64,000 nt of DNA from Hymenobacter siberiensis (GCF_018967845.1 NZ_JAHLZZ010000001.1:1550001-1614000), one strand, 5' to 3'. Positions 20,767-31,778 are shown, numbered from the stretch's first letter. Notes: a model not told the origin generated them from the sequence alone. A program made the numbers and translations.

Positions 20767-20902
20767 TTGCTTCTAGACGAGTTCAATGATAACTGGAAGC
20801 CATTCTTTTATGGTTTTAAAGCAGTTGTTACTTTTGTTCTTGCCTTGGTTGTTTTCGGTATTACAAAGCAGCCAACTTCTTCCACAGAAATTCTAGAAGC
20901 AA
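20767..20902. repeat. AT-rich insert bounded by an 11-nt inverted repeat
   Basis: TTGCTTCTAGA (20767-20777) and TCTAGAAGCAA (20892-20902) are exact complements 114 nt apart in a gap that is normally a few nt long. They may be the ends of a very small mobile element or the base of a leader structure for rpmJ. Confidence 0.55.
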
Positions 20903-20940
20903 AACCGCAAGTAATAACAAGTAACTCTTTTCAGCAATGA
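20767..20940 (+). CDS. Possible 57-residue membrane peptide in the infA-rpmJ gap
   Basis: A TTG-initiated frame runs 57 codons and ends TGA at 20938-20940, overlapping the rpmJ ATG as ATGA. It starts [17 protein letters not shown], followed by one probable membrane segment at residues 18-32 ([15 protein letters not shown]), then a polar tail ending NSFQQ. No ATG is in frame, and the TTG lies within the inverted repeat at 20767-20777. The stretch is far more AT-rich than its neighbours. I do not recognise the family. It may be a real coupled leader gene or a chance frame. Confidence 0.35.
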   Translation: MLLDEFNDNWKPFFYGFKAVVTFVLALVVFGITKQPTSSTEILEAKPQVITSNSFQQ

Positions 20941-21053
20941 AAGTCAAAACCTCAATAAAAAAGCGTAGCGTTGACTGCAAGATTGTGCGTCGCAACGGCA
21001 AGCTCTACGTTATCAACAAGAAAAACCCACGCTTTAAGCAGCGTCAGGGTTAA
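20937..21053 (+). CDS. rpmJ: 50S ribosomal protein L36
   Basis: This 38-residue gene reads [20 protein letters not shown] followed by a segment ending [10 protein letters not shown]. It is the zinc-free form, with a single Cys. It is in the canonical place between infA and rpsM, and its ATG overlaps the stop of the small upstream frame. Confidence 0.95.
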   Translation: MKVKTSIKKRSVDCKIVRRNGKLYVINKKNPRFKQRQG

Positions 21054-21164
21054 TTCAATTTTTAGAACCCCGGAACCTTGGGTACTGAGTCGTTGGTTAT
21101 TAGCCCCCGGCCCGCCTTCCAAGTAGTTGCCGGGTTTCTGTCCGCAAACACATAACCATCCAAT

Positions 21165-21542
21165 ATGGCTCGTATCGCAGGGGTTGATATCCCGGACAAC
21201 AAGCGCGGCGAAATTTCGCTGACCTACATTTTCGGCATTGGCCGGAGCAACGCCAGCAAGATTCTGGTAAAAGCTGGCATCGATGTCAACAAGAAGGTGA
21301 AGGACTGGACCGACGAGGAGTCGGGTGCCGTCCGCGCCATCATTGCTGCCGAGCACAAGACCGAAGGCGTGCTGCGCTCGGAAGTAACGACGAACATCAA
21401 GCGTTTGATGGACATCGGCTGCTACCGTGGTCTGCGTCACCGCAAAGGTCTGCCAGTTCGTGGTCAGCGTACCAAGAATAACTCGCGTACCCGTAAGGGC
21501 AAGCGCAAGACCGTGGCCGGCAAGAAGAAGGCAACTAAATAA
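21165..21542 (+). CDS. rpsM: 30S ribosomal protein S13
   Basis: S13 (125 residues) contacts tRNA and 50S bridge elements. [30 protein letters not shown] and [20 protein letters not shown] are diagnostic. It opens the alpha-operon part: rpsM-rpsK-rpsD-rpoA-rplQ. Confidence 0.98.
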   Translation: MARIAGVDIPDNKRGEISLTYIFGIGRSNASKILVKAGIDVNKKVKDWTDEESGAVRAIIAAEHKTEGVLRSEVTTNIKRLMDIGCYRGLRHRKGLPVRGQRTKNNSRTRKGKRKTVAGKKKATK

Positions 21543-21558
21543 ACTTAACCGGGAATCA

Positions 21559-21638
21559 GGGTAAGTTAAAAGTGAAGAGTTAGGAGTTAAGAGTTGGCTG
21601 TTTAATCAACTTTTAACTCTCAACTTTTAACCCTTAAT
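21559..21638. repeat. Intergenic palindrome of GAGTTAA words between rpsM and rpsK
   Basis: GTTAAAAGT and GAGTTAAGAGTTG on the left oppose CAACTTTTAACTCTCAAC and TTTTAACCC on the right, an imperfect inverted repeat made of AGTTAA-type words in the 133-nt gap. It resembles 1564-1647 in form but not in word. Confidence 0.6.
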
Positions 21639-21675
21639 TCACACTAACACCTCCCGCATTTTTTGCGATAACCAA

Positions 21676-22068
21676 ATGGCACAAAAAAGAAAAGACAAAG
21701 CCAAGAAGCGCGTTGTCGTGGTGGAGCAGGTTGGCCAGGTACACATCCGTGCCTCATTCAACAACATCATCATCTCGATTACGAACAATAACGGTCAAGT
21801 GATTTCGTGGGCTTCGGCCGGCAAAATGGGCTTCCGTGGTTCGAAGAAGAATACGCCTTACGCCGCCCAAATGGCGATGAGCGACTGCGGTAAAGTAGCC
21901 CACGACTTGGGCATGCGCAAAGCCGAAGTCTTCGTAAAAGGCCCGGGGTCGGGCCGTGAGTCGGCCATCCGCGCCCTCGGCAACGTGGGTATTGAGGTGA
22001 CCACCATCCGCGACGTAACGCCGCTGCCCCACAACGGCTGCCGCCCTCCCAAGCGTCGTCGCGTTTAG
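21676..22068 (+). CDS. rpsK: 30S ribosomal protein S11
   Basis: S11 (130 residues) forms part of the 30S platform. [34 protein letters not shown] and the C-terminal [18 protein letters not shown] are near-universal. Confidence 0.98.
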   Translation: MAQKRKDKAKKRVVVVEQVGQVHIRASFNNIIISITNNNGQVISWASAGKMGFRGSKKNTPYAAQMAMSDCGKVAHDLGMRKAEVFVKGPGSGRESAIRALGNVGIEVTTIRDVTPLPHNGCRPPKRRRV

Positions 22069-22094
22069 TTTTTCACTTCAGAAATTAGATTACA

Positions 22095-22700
22095 ATGGCA
22101 CGTTATACCGGCCCAACCTCAAAAATTGCCCGTCGCTTCAACGAGGCGATTTTCGGCCCGAGCAAAGCGCTCAACAAAAAAGCCTATCCTCCGGGCCAGC
22201 ACGGCCGTGGCCGTCGCAAGAAGCAGTCGGAGTATGCGGTCCAGCTGATGGAGAAGCAGAAGGTGAAGTACATGTACGGCATGTTGGAGAAGCAATTCGA
22301 AAACCTGTTCCACAAAGCAGCAGCGCTTCCCGGCATCACCGGCGATAACCTGCTCGCGCTGTTGGAAGCCCGTCTGGACAACGCCGTGTACCGTTTGGGC
22401 ATTGCCTCGACGCGTCGCGCTGCCCGCCAGCTCGTTGGTCACAAGCACATCACCGTAAACGGTGAAGTGGTGAACATCCCTTCGTACCACCTCCGTCCCG
22501 GCGACATTGTTGCCGTTCGGGAGAAGTCGAAGTCGTTGGAAGCCATCACCACGAGCCTTTCGGTTCGCAACTCGCGCCAGTTCTCCTGGCTGGAGTGGGA
22601 CGGCAAGGAGTTGGCTGGCAAGTTCATCAACGCCCCCGCCCGTGAGTTGATTCCGGAGAAAATCACCGAGCAGCTCATCGTCGAACTGTATTCGAAGTAA
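22095..22700 (+). CDS. rpsD: 30S ribosomal protein S4
   Basis: S4 (201 residues) is a primary assembly protein. The S4 RNA-binding domain ([20 protein letters not shown]) and the N-terminal [17 protein letters not shown] segment are present. It carries no zinc-binding Cys residues. Confidence 0.98.
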   Translation: MARYTGPTSKIARRFNEAIFGPSKALNKKAYPPGQHGRGRRKKQSEYAVQLMEKQKVKYMYGMLEKQFENLFHKAAALPGITGDNLLALLEARLDNAVYRLGIASTRRAARQLVGHKHITVNGEVVNIPSYHLRPGDIVAVREKSKSLEAITTSLSVRNSRQFSWLEWDGKELAGKFINAPARELIPEKITEQLIVELYSK

Positions 22701-22714
22701 ATAGCGCTACTGGT

Positions 22715-22741
22715 AGCGGCCCGGCAATTTGTCGGGCCGCT
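22715..22741 (+). terminator. Hairpin between rpsD and rpoA
   Basis: AGCGGCCCG (22715-22723) pairs with CGGGCCGCT (22733-22741). Only a short pyrimidine stretch follows, so it may attenuate rather than fully terminate ahead of rpoA. Confidence 0.5.
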
Positions 22742-22790
22742 CTTGTGCTTATACTTCACCCAATTTTTTTACATTTTTTACGCCCCACAT

Positions 22791-23780
22791 ATGTCAATCT
22801 TAGCTTTTCAGATGCCGGAGAAAGTGGTGATGGAGAAATCCGACGACTTCACCGGGACGTTTGAATTTAAGCCGCTCGAGAAGGGCTACGGCGTCACCAT
22901 TGGCAATGCGCTGCGTCGCATTCTGTTGTCGTCGCTGGAGGGTTTCGCCATCACGTCGGTGCGCACCAACAGCGTGCTGCACGAGTTTTCGACCATCGAA
23001 GGGGTGATTGAGGACATGTCCGAAATCATCCTGAACTTGAAGATGGTCCGCTTCAAGAAAGTGAGCGATGCCATCTCGGATAAAATTACGGTGCGCGTGA
23101 AAGGCCAGGATTCCTTTTCGGGCGCTGATATTGCCAAGTTCGCCAGCGGCTTTGAAGTACTGAACCCTGACCACGTGATTGCTCACCTGGACCCCAGCAC
23201 CGAGCTGGAGTTTGAGTTGACGATTGCCCGTGGCCGTGGCTACGTGCCCGCCGACGAGAACAAGCCGGCTGACCAGGTTTTCGGTCAGATTGCCATCGAT
23301 GCTATCTACACGCCTATTAAGAACGTGAAGTACAGCATTGAGAACACCCGCGTGGAGCAGAAGACCGACTATGAGAAGCTCGTTATCGAGATTCAGACCG
23401 ACGGTTCGATTCACCCGGAGGAGGCACTGAAAGGTGCGGCCAATATTCTCATTCAGCACTTTATGTTGTTCTCGGACAACACGATGACCCTTGAGGGTCC
23501 TCGTGTAACGGAGGACGAGCCGATTGATGAGGAAACCATGCAGATGCGCAAGATGCTCAAGACTCCTTTGGAGGACATGGAGCTCAGCGTACGCGCCAAG
23601 AACTGCCTCAAGGCTGCCGACATCAAGACGATGGGCGAACTGGTGCAGCTCGAAATCGCCGACATGATGAAATTCCGCAACTTTGGCAAGAAGAGCCTGA
23701 CCGAGCTGGAAAACCTCGTTGAAGAACGTGGTTTGGAGTTTGGGATGGACCTGGGCAAGTATCGCCTGGAGGAAGACTAG
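22791..23780 (+). CDS. rpoA: RNA polymerase alpha subunit
   Basis: The 329-residue product has the N-terminal dimerisation domain ([18 protein letters not shown]) and the C-terminal helix-hairpin-helix domain ([20 protein letters not shown]) that touches DNA and regulators. The ATG at 22791 is favoured; a longer frame from 22743 adds an unlikely aromatic leader. Confidence 0.98.
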   Translation: MSILAFQMPEKVVMEKSDDFTGTFEFKPLEKGYGVTIGNALRRILLSSLEGFAITSVRTNSVLHEFSTIEGVIEDMSEIILNLKMVRFKKVSDAISDKITVRVKGQDSFSGADIAKFASGFEVLNPDHVIAHLDPSTELEFELTIARGRGYVPADENKPADQVFGQIAIDAIYTPIKNVKYSIENTRVEQKTDYEKLVIEIQTDGSIHPEEALKGAANILIQHFMLFSDNTMTLEGPRVTEDEPIDEETMQMRKMLKTPLEDMELSVRAKNCLKAADIKTMGELVQLEIADMMKFRNFGKKSLTELENLVEERGLEFGMDLGKYRLEED

Positions 23781-23789
23781 GTTTTATAG

Positions 23790-23880
23790 TGTGGAGATGT
23801 GATAATGTGGAAATGTGAGCTTCGTGCTCAGCCCACAACTTTCACATCTCCACATTTTTTATTTTCACATTTTATCCACA
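23790..23880. repeat. Intergenic palindrome of GTGGAGATGTGA words between rpoA and rplQ
   Basis: GTGTGGAGATGTGA and TGTGGAAATGTGA on the left oppose TTCACATCTCCACA and TTTTCACATTT on the right. It is the fourth word-based palindrome in the ribosomal cluster and lies in a 186-nt gap. Confidence 0.6.
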
Positions 23881-23966
23881 GTGTGCCCAAGGGGCAGCGG
23901 TTCTAATGAGGCCTTTTTGGCCCGCCGTGGTCGCCGCCCGCAAGCACACACTTTTTCAAACGTCCA

Positions 23967-24569
23967 ATGCGACACGGAAGAAAGATTAACCATTTGGGCC
24001 GGACTACCGCCCACCGTCACGCCATGTTGTCGAACATGTCGTCTTCGCTCATCCTGTACAAGCGCGTTACCACGACGGTAGCTAAGGCCAAGGCCCTGCG
24101 CAAGTACATCGAGCCGCTGCTGACCAAGTCTAAAGACGATACGACGCACTCGCGTCGCATGGTGTTCGCTGCGTTGCAGGACAAGGAGTCGATTAAGGAG
24201 TTGTTTGGTAATATTTCGGGCAAAATTGCTAACCGTCCCGGTGGCTATACCCGCATTCTGAAGCTGAGCGATACCCGTTTGGGTGACAACGCCGAGATGT
24301 GCATCATCGAGCTGGTGGACTTCAACGAAACGTTGATGGACGCTAAGACGGCTGCTGCTGAAAAGGCTACTGCTACGACCCGTCGTTCGCGCAGCCGTGG
24401 TGGTAAGAAAGCTGCTGGCGACGACGCTACTTCGGCTACCGAAGTAACCGGCGAAGCTGTAGCTCCTGCCGCTGTAGTTGAGCACTCGGCTCCGGCTGAC
24501 ACTGCTACTGAAACCGTTAAGGATGGCGAGAGCCGCGAAGAGGCTAAGGCTGACGAAGCTGGTGCTTAA
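23967..24569 (+). CDS. rplQ: 50S ribosomal protein L17 with long tail
   Basis: The N-terminal 120 or so residues ([20 protein letters not shown]) are L17. From about residue 128 a tail rich in Ala, Glu, Thr and basic clusters ([10 protein letters not shown]) takes the length to 200, against 127 in E. coli. Such tails are known in Bacteroidota L17; function unknown. It is the last ribosomal gene of the cluster and is followed by a strong terminator. Confidence 0.97.
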   Translation: MRHGRKINHLGRTTAHRHAMLSNMSSSLILYKRVTTTVAKAKALRKYIEPLLTKSKDDTTHSRRMVFAALQDKESIKELFGNISGKIANRPGGYTRILKLSDTRLGDNAEMCIIELVDFNETLMDAKTAAAEKATATTRRSRSRGGKKAAGDDATSATEVTGEAVAPAAVVEHSAPADTATETVKDGESREEAKADEAGA

Positions 24570-24593
24570 TTCGTAGCAATTGCTATAAAGTGA

Positions 24594-24627
24594 AAAGGGA
24601 CGCTCCGTAAGGGCGTCCCTTTTTTTG
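24594..24627 (+). terminator. Rho-independent terminator of the alpha operon
   Basis: AAGGGACGC pairs with GCGTCCCTT across an 8-nt loop and runs into TTTTTTT. Confidence 0.9.
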
Positions 24628-24746
24628 TGCGAAATTTTGCCGTGGCCAGACTAAACCCTACGGCTTGTCGGGGCTGATTCAATCGTTAGCACAGGCAAGG
24701 GATGACGCGTTTGCGAAGGCTTTGATATGCTCTTTTACCGGGTGAA

Positions 24747-24779
24747 TTGTGCTTATGCCGGCTGATTCGCGTACGTTTG
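24747..24779 (+). promoter_or_regulatory. Promoter of eno
   Basis: TTG at 24747, 22 nt, then TAcgTTTG at 24772-24779. The eno ATG is 33 nt downstream. Spacing is slightly longer than ideal. Confidence 0.65.
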
Positions 24780-24791
24780 CAGCATATTTAA

Positions 24792-26084
<1,293 letters not shown>

Positions 26085-26105
26085 GTAATCACCTAGTTAG
26101 GATAC

Positions 26106-26143
26106 CAAACGGCCAATTTCGCATTAGCGGAATTGGTCGTTTG
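26106..26143 (+). terminator. Hairpin terminator after eno
   Basis: CAAACGGCCAATTTC (26106-26120) pairs with GGAATTGGTCGTTTG (26129-26143), with minor wobble. The flanking T-run is weak. Confidence 0.6.
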
Positions 26144-26146
26144 TAT

Positions 26147-26154
26147 TACCTTTA
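26147..26154 (+). promoter_or_regulatory. Possible -7 box of the divIC-like gene
   Basis: TAccTTTA differs from the -7 consensus by one base and lies 5 nt before the ATG. No -33 TTG at a proper distance is seen. Confidence 0.3.
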
Positions 26155-26159
26155 TAGCG

Positions 26160-26477
26160 ATGAATCTACCTTCCTTCATTAGCCCGATACTTCGGGTAGT
26201 GCGCAGCTTCTATTTTCTGACCGGCGTGGGCTTTTTAGTCTGGATGCTGGTGTTCGATGCCAACGACGTGGGCAAGCAGTTCGACATCTACCAGAAATGG
26301 ACGGAGTTGCGCAATGAGAAGCAATACTACCTCGACAACATTGAGGTGGTGAAAAAAGACCGGGCCGAACTGATGAGCTCGCCAGCATTGCTGGAAAAAT
26401 TTGCGCGGGAGAAATACCTGATGAAACGCCCCGGTGAGGACGTATTCGTGTTGGTGCCCCAAAGCGATAATCAATAA
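26160..26477 (+). CDS. Septum formation initiator (DivIC/FtsB-like)
   Basis: This 105-residue bitopic protein has a membrane segment at about residues 15-35 (FYFLTGVGFLVWMLVFDAND), then a coiled coil (LRNEKQYYLDNIEVVKKDRA), and ends with the FAREKYLMKRPGEDVFVL segment of the DivIC/FtsB family. It would act in the divisome with FtsL and FtsQ. I start at the ATG at 26160; nine more residues in frame are not needed. Confidence 0.85.
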   Translation: MNLPSFISPILRVVRSFYFLTGVGFLVWMLVFDANDVGKQFDIYQKWTELRNEKQYYLDNIEVVKKDRAELMSSPALLEKFAREKYLMKRPGEDVFVLVPQSDNQ

Positions 26478-26587
26478 CGGGAAACGCAGGAAGTGTAGTG
26501 ATATGGCAATATTGTTGCGTAAAATCTGTGTCCCTATGAATTGCTGGAATTTCTACTAATTCTCCTTTTATTTTTAATCCTTTCCAC

Positions 26588-29500
26588 ATGAAGCAACCCT
26601 ACGACGCGATTCCCCGGAAACCTGTGCGCTGGTGCGTATTGGTGGCCGCGCTGCTCTGGAGCCAGCTGGCGAATGCGCAGACCTACCTTTTGCCGGTTTC
26701 GGGCATTACCACTGTAACGACCTGCGCGGGTACGCTCTACGACGATGGCGGGGCGGCGGGGCCTTATTCGGCCAATGCGTTGGGGGGGGGCTACGATGGT
26801 GCCCGCCACGGCCGGCAATAAAATCCGGCTGCAATTCAGCCAGTTCAACATTGACCCTTACTACGATGTGGTGCGGATTTATTACGGCAGCTCGACTTCG
26901 GCCCCGCTCATTGGGGAGTACACCAACTACAACCTGCCCCCGGCTTCGGTATATGCCACCAACGCCACGGGCAGCCTGACGGTCGTACTCCAAAGTGAAC
27001 TACCTGAGCGGCATTGAAGCAGTTACTTCGTGCGTGACGACGATGCCGCTGGCCGATTTGGCCGTGCAGGGGGCGTCGGTTAGTCCGCTGAGCACGGTGG
27101 CCGGCAACACGGTGTCGCTGAGCTGCTCCATCTATAACATTGGGGCGGGCGTGGCTACCAGCAGCAACGTAGGGTATTATTTCTCGACTGATGCTATACT
27201 GGATGCCAGCGACGTGCTGCTGGGCAATTCGACGGGCTACGCGCTGAATCCGGGCTTGTCGAGCAGCCGTTACGCTTCGGTTACCATTCCGGCTACGACT
27301 GCCCCGGGCAGCTATTACATCCTGTTTGCTGGCGACTACCTGAACCAGGTGAGTGAGAGCAACGAAAATAATAATGTGGCTTCGGTGAACGTGACAGTGG
27401 TAGCGCCCAGCATTGACCTGACCATTCTGCAGCCTTCGGTGACGCCAACGACTACGGCCGTGGGTACGCCGATATCCATGAGCTGCTCCATTCTGAACAC
27501 GGGCAATGCCGTGGCACCCAGTAGCAGCGTGGGCTTCTACATCTCGACGAACAATACGCTGGATGCTTAATGACATCCTGCTGACTTCGCAATACAGTGG
27601 GCCGCTCACGACGACGTATTTGTCGTCGCGCTACGGCACGGCGGCCATTCCGACGGGCCTGACGCCCGGGACGTACTACATTTTGTTTGTGGCGGATTAT
27701 CAGGGCCAGGTAGCGGAGACGAATGAGAACAACAACGTTGCTTCTGTGGTAATTACGGTGGCCCCTCCCGGCGTGGATTTGATAGTGCAGCAGCCCTCGC
27801 TCTACTACAGCTCGACCGTGCCGGGTGGTACGGTGCAGGCCTCGGCATCGGTATTTACCAAGGCAACGTGACTGCTACGAGCAGCACGCTGGGCTTTTAC
27901 CTTTCAACCAATACTACGCTGGATGTCAGCGACGTGTTGCTGTCGACCGTGACGGGCGGTGCATTGGCTGCCAACTTGTCGTCGTACCGCTCGGCTAACC
28001 TGACGGTGCCAGTAGGTACGGCGGCGGGTAGTTACTACGTGCTGTTCGTGGCCGACCCGGCCAACGCCGTGACGGAAACCAACGAGACCAACAACGTAAG
28101 CAGCCTGGCCCTGACGGTAATTGCGCCGACGGTGGACCTGTCGGTGACTTATCCATATGTATCGCCGACTACGGTGGCGGCAGGGGCCAGCGCCAATGCT
28201 TCGTGCTACCTCAACAACCTGGGCAATGCGGTAGCCAGCCCGGCTAAGTGCTTGTTCCAAATTAAATAGTTGATGCATTTGGCATAACTAACTGATAGCA
28301 AACAAGAAAGAGAAAGGCTATCAGCTAAAAGCTAATGGTTCTGCACTTAACATTGGCTTTTATTTGTCGACTGACAACGTGTTCAGCGCGAACGATGTGC
28401 TGGTGGGCAGCCAGCCGAATACCACGCTGTACGGCGGTGGCTATCTGAGCATCTACTCGAATATTACGGTGCCGACCGGCACGGCTACGGGCACGTACTA
28501 CGTGCTGTTTGTGGCCGACCCGGCCAACCTGGTGGCCGAAACCAACAAGAACAACAACGTGGCCAGCACCACCATTCAGGTAGTGGCTCCGGGCATCGAC
28601 CTGCAGATTTCGCAGGTGTTCATGAACCTCACGTCGGTGGCCCCGGGCACTTCGGTTGGGGTGACGTTCTACATCTATAATTCGGGCAACACCGCCTCGC
28701 CGAGCAGCAACGTGGGCTACTACCTGTCGAGCAACACCACCTTGGATGCCAACGATGTGCTGATGAGCACCACCACCGGCGGCTAGCTGGGGGCCAACCA
28801 GTCGTCGACCTCGTATAGCAGCGTAACCGTTCCCACGGGTACTGCCGCCGGCAACTACTACCTGCTGGCCGTAGCCGACCCCACGAACGTGGTGAGTGAA
28901 ACCAACGAAAATAACAACGTGGGCTATTACCAGTTTACGGTGACAGGTCCCTTCACGGGCATTATCGTGCCTTACAGCGGCAGCAATACCGTGACCACCT
29001 GCAACACGACGGTGTATGACCACGGTGGATTTGGCAACTACTCGGACAATGCCAACGGTACGCTGACCATTAACCCCGGCACGGCCAACAGCCGCATCCA
29101 GCTTTCGTTCAACTCATTTGTGGTGGAAGGCTGCTGCGACCGATTAATGATTTACGATGGCCCGAATGCCCAGTCGCCGCTGCTGGCCACGCTCACGGCC
29201 ATGCCGTCGCTGCCCATCATGGCTACCAACTCGACCGGTGTCCTAACGCTGGTGTTCACGAGCGATGGCAGCGTGACGTACGCGGGCTTTGATGCCGCCG
29301 TGACCTGCGTAACCGCTCCCGTGGTGCTGCCCGACCTACTGCTGACGCAGATTGGCGCTTCGCCTTCGTCGGTACCCGCCGGGGGCAACCTCTCGCTGAG
29401 TGCCACAGTGGCCAACCAGGGCGGCGGCTCGGCGGCCAACTCGGCCGTGGGGTACTACCTCTCCACCAACCAGACGCTGGATGCCAGCGACATTCTGCTG

Positions 29501-29974
29501 GGCAGCAGCGCCGGCACTTCCCTGGCGGTCAGCGCGAGCGCCACCCACCAGCTGGTGGCCGCAGTGCCGGCCAGCGTGACGCCCGGGGCGTACTACGTGC
29601 TATTTATGGCCGACCCGCTGAACGTGGTGGCTGAATCGAACGAAACTAACAACCTGGCATCGCTGGCCGTGACGGTAACCACCGGCCTGGCTGCCCGCGA
29701 GCAAACGGCTGGCTACAGCGTGGCCGTGGCACCCAATCCCGTGGCCAATGGCAATGCCCTGCGCGTGCAAATGACCGGAGTGGGCGCTACCTGCACGGCT
29801 TCGGTGGACCTGTTCAATGCCCTGGGGCAGCGCGTGAGCTCGCAGCAGCTGCAGTTGGGTACCGGCCGTGCCAATCAGGCTGAGATTTCGATGCGTGGCC
29901 TGGCTACTGGGGTGTATGTGCTGCACCTCACCGGCCCAAACCTGAACGTGACCCGGCGCGTGGTAATCGAATAA
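26588..29974 (+). pseudogene. Broken T9SS-exported surface protein with CUB and CARDB repeats
   Basis: Joined across lesions, this reads: signal peptide (ending NAQ), a CUB-like domain, five CARDB-type Ig-like repeats of about 120 residues (each with GFYLSTN, TLDASDVLL and ETNENNNVAS motifs), a second CUB-like domain (28960-29320), a sixth CARDB repeat and a T9SS type A sorting domain (VAPNPVANGNALRVQ to the end). Lesions are: a frameshift at a run of nine G (26782-26790); a shift near 26990; an extra T at about 27567; a shift near 27855; an unrelated AT-rich stretch at about 28258-28340; and an in-frame TAG at 28784-28786. It was probably a secreted adhesin or binding protein. Sequencing error could explain some but hardly all of these lesions. 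Confidence 0.82.
28289..28327. repeat. Small inverted repeat inside the AT-rich interruption
   Basis: CTGATAGC (28292-28299) and GCTATCAG (28317-28324), extended by TA(A/G) outside, form a hairpin in the non-homologous stretch that splits the fourth CARDB repeat. It may be the scar of a mobile element. Confidence 0.5.
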
Positions 29975-30019
29975 CCTGCACAAGCGAACCGGCCTCACCC
30001 GTGGGCCGCCGCCCCCGCT

Positions 30020-30027
30020 TATTTTTG
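30020..30027 (+). promoter_or_regulatory. Candidate -7 box close to a start codon
   Basis: TAttTTTG matches the -7 consensus and ends 3 nt before the ATG at 30031, implying a leaderless start there or use of the ATG at 30058. No clear -33 element is seen. Confidence 0.4.
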
Positions 30028-30030
30028 GCC

Positions 30031-30558
30031 ATGCAAGCACCCCCAACCCCTAACCGAATGCAGTGGCTTCCCGCCGCCAGCGCAGGCTTGCTGCTGCTGA
30101 GTCTCACGGCCGTGGGAATGGGCCGCAGTGGCTTGAAAGGCATGCAGCATAACGCACGGCGGCCCAGCCAGAGCCAGGCAGCGGGCCAGTTCCTGCGGGC
30201 AGTATTGCGCGCCAATTATTCGGGGGCTTATGGCCGGTTGGCACCGGAAGTGCGGCAGGGGATTAGCCTGCCGAGGTTTGTTGCTGCTGCCTGGCCACTC
30301 TGGAAAAGCGGCCAGCGGCCCGGTCGCGGCACGGCCATCGAACTATACAAGCTGGGAATGCGGCTGGGCGATAAGGGCAGCTCGCGGCTGTTCTACAGCT
30401 TTTCCTTCGCGGCTGATTCGAGCCTGCGAATCCCATCGGAGTTGCTGGAAGTTACGTTTCGGGACACGGCCAGCCGGGCAGTGCTGGGCTTTAGCCTGCG
30501 CCCCAACGGCGTAGCGGTGCCAAACAAGCCAACCGGCACAAAACCGCACGGCCGGTAG
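30031..30558 (+). CDS. Small secreted or anchored protein, unknown function
   Basis: The product (175 residues) has an N-terminal hydrophobic segment (ASAGLLLLSLTAVGMG) that may be a signal or anchor, then a compact domain with AGQFLRAVLRANYSGAYGRL that looks like the NTF2-like fold of DUF3887-type proteins. The likeness is weak. Starts at 30031 and 30058 are both possible. It is convergent with anmK, 47 nt away. Confidence 0.55.
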   Translation: MQAPPTPNRMQWLPAASAGLLLLSLTAVGMGRSGLKGMQHNARRPSQSQAAGQFLRAVLRANYSGAYGRLAPEVRQGISLPRFVAAAWPLWKSGQRPGRGTAIELYKLGMRLGDKGSSRLFYSFSFAADSSLRIPSELLEVTFRDTASRAVLGFSLRPNGVAVPNKPTGTKPHGR

Positions 30559-30605
30559 CAGCTGGTGATTCAGGCTCTGCGCGGGCGTTTGCTAATCTAA
30601 GCAGT

Positions 30606-31778
30606 TTATGGCAGGCATATTTTGCCCAGGCTGATGTCGGGGTTGCCCGCAATGGTTTCGTTAGCCAGCACGGCGAATAGCACGGCTTCTTTGGCATCGG
30701 CGGGGATGCCCAGTGCGTCGATGGGTGCAATGCGGACGGCGGGCAGGTGCCGTTGCAGGGCCTGAAGCAGCGCGCTATTGTGGCTGCCGCCGCCGCTTAC
30801 GTAGCAGGTCGCGTCGGGCTGTTCGGTGGCCGGGAAGCACTGGTGAACGGCAGTGGCTACGCCGGTAGCCGTTAGCTCGACCAGGGTGGCCAACACATCG
30901 GCGGGTGGGAGGGAGGAAGTACCGGTTGTAATCTGCGCCTCGTGCAGGTAGGCGGGGGCAAACAGCTCGGGGCCGGTGGTTTTGGGCAGTGGCGCGGCGA
31001 AGAACGGATGGTTCAGCAGCTCCCGCAGCAGGGCTGCATGAACGGTGCCACTGGCCGCAATGGCACCGTTCTCATCGTACTCGCGGCCCGGGAAATGCTG
31101 CCGCGTCACGGCATCGAGCAGGGTATTGCCGGGGCCGGTGTCGGTGGTGAGGGGCAGGCCGGCGGCGGGCTGGGCCGGCAGGTAGGTGAAGTTGGCAATG
31201 CCGCCCAGGTTGAGCAGCAGGCGGTTTTCGGTGGGCGAAGCAAATAACAGCTGGTCGGCGTAGCCGGCCAGCGGGGCACCCTCAAAGCCGTGGGCTACGT
31301 GTTTTTGCCGGAAATCGGCCACGGTGCTGATGCCGGTGAGCGCCGCCAGGTGGTCGCCATCGCCGATTTGCAGCGTGGCATGGTATGGAAATTCAGCATG
31401 CTGATGCTGATGGTGCGGGGCGTGCCAGATGGTTTGGCCGTGGCTGGCAATGAGGTCGACCTCGGCCACCGCCACCTGCCACGATTGCAGGCAGACCAGC
31501 ACCATTTCCGCGTGTTGCCGAGCCACCTCAGCGTTTAGGATGGCCACGTCCTGCAACGCCACCGTGGGCTGCGAGATGGCCCGCAGCCGCTGCCGGAATT
31601 CCGCAGAATAGGGCAGGGTGGTAAAATGCTCCAGTGTGGTCTGTAGCCCCGCACCATGGCCTTCGCAGTGGCACAGGGCCACGTCCAGCCCATCGAGCGA
31701 AGTGCCCGACATGAGGCCGATGATGCGGCGGCTGGGCTGCTGCGCCACGGCGACAAGACGAGCGAGGTAGGGATTCAC
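30606..31778 (-). CDS. anmK: Anhydro-N-acetylmuramic acid kinase
   Basis: AnmK phosphorylates 1,6-anhydro-MurNAc from cell-wall turnover to MurNAc-6-phosphate, for recycling. The 390-residue product has the ATP-binding GLMSGTSLDGLDVALC near the N-terminus and the DTGPGN motif in the middle. It uses a GTG start; the next ATG would cut into the ATP-binding motif. Cell-wall genes at 44-53 kb offer a functional context. Confidence 0.9.
   Translation of the reverse strand: MNPYLARLVAVAQQPSRRIIGLMSGTSLDGLDVALCHCEGHGAGLQTTLEHFTTLPYSAEFRQRLRAISQPTVALQDVAILNAEVARQHAEMVLVCLQSWQVAVAEVDLIASHGQTIWHAPHHQHQHAEFPYHATLQIGDGDHLAALTGISTVADFRQKHVAHGFEGAPLAGYADQLLFASPTENRLLLNLGGIANFTYLPAQPAAGLPLTTDTGPGNTLLDAVTRQHFPGREYDENGAIAASGTVHAALLRELLNHPFFAAPLPKTTGPELFAPAYLHEAQITTGTSSLPPADVLATLVELTATGVATAVHQCFPATEQPDATCYVSGGGSHNSALLQALQRHLPAVRIAPIDALGIPADAKEAVLFAVLANETIAGNPDISLGKICLP

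Noticed and set aside
20786..20896. 36-codon ATG frame in the infA-rpmJ gap
   Set aside because: It is hydrophobic and overlaps the longer 57-codon frame. It ends without contact with rpmJ, and both cannot be real; the longer one has the better end.
27053..29680. Regular repeats that might suggest a CRISPR or tandem DNA array
   Set aside because: The period (about 360 nt) and encoded motifs are protein-domain repeats (CARDB), not direct DNA repeats with spacers.
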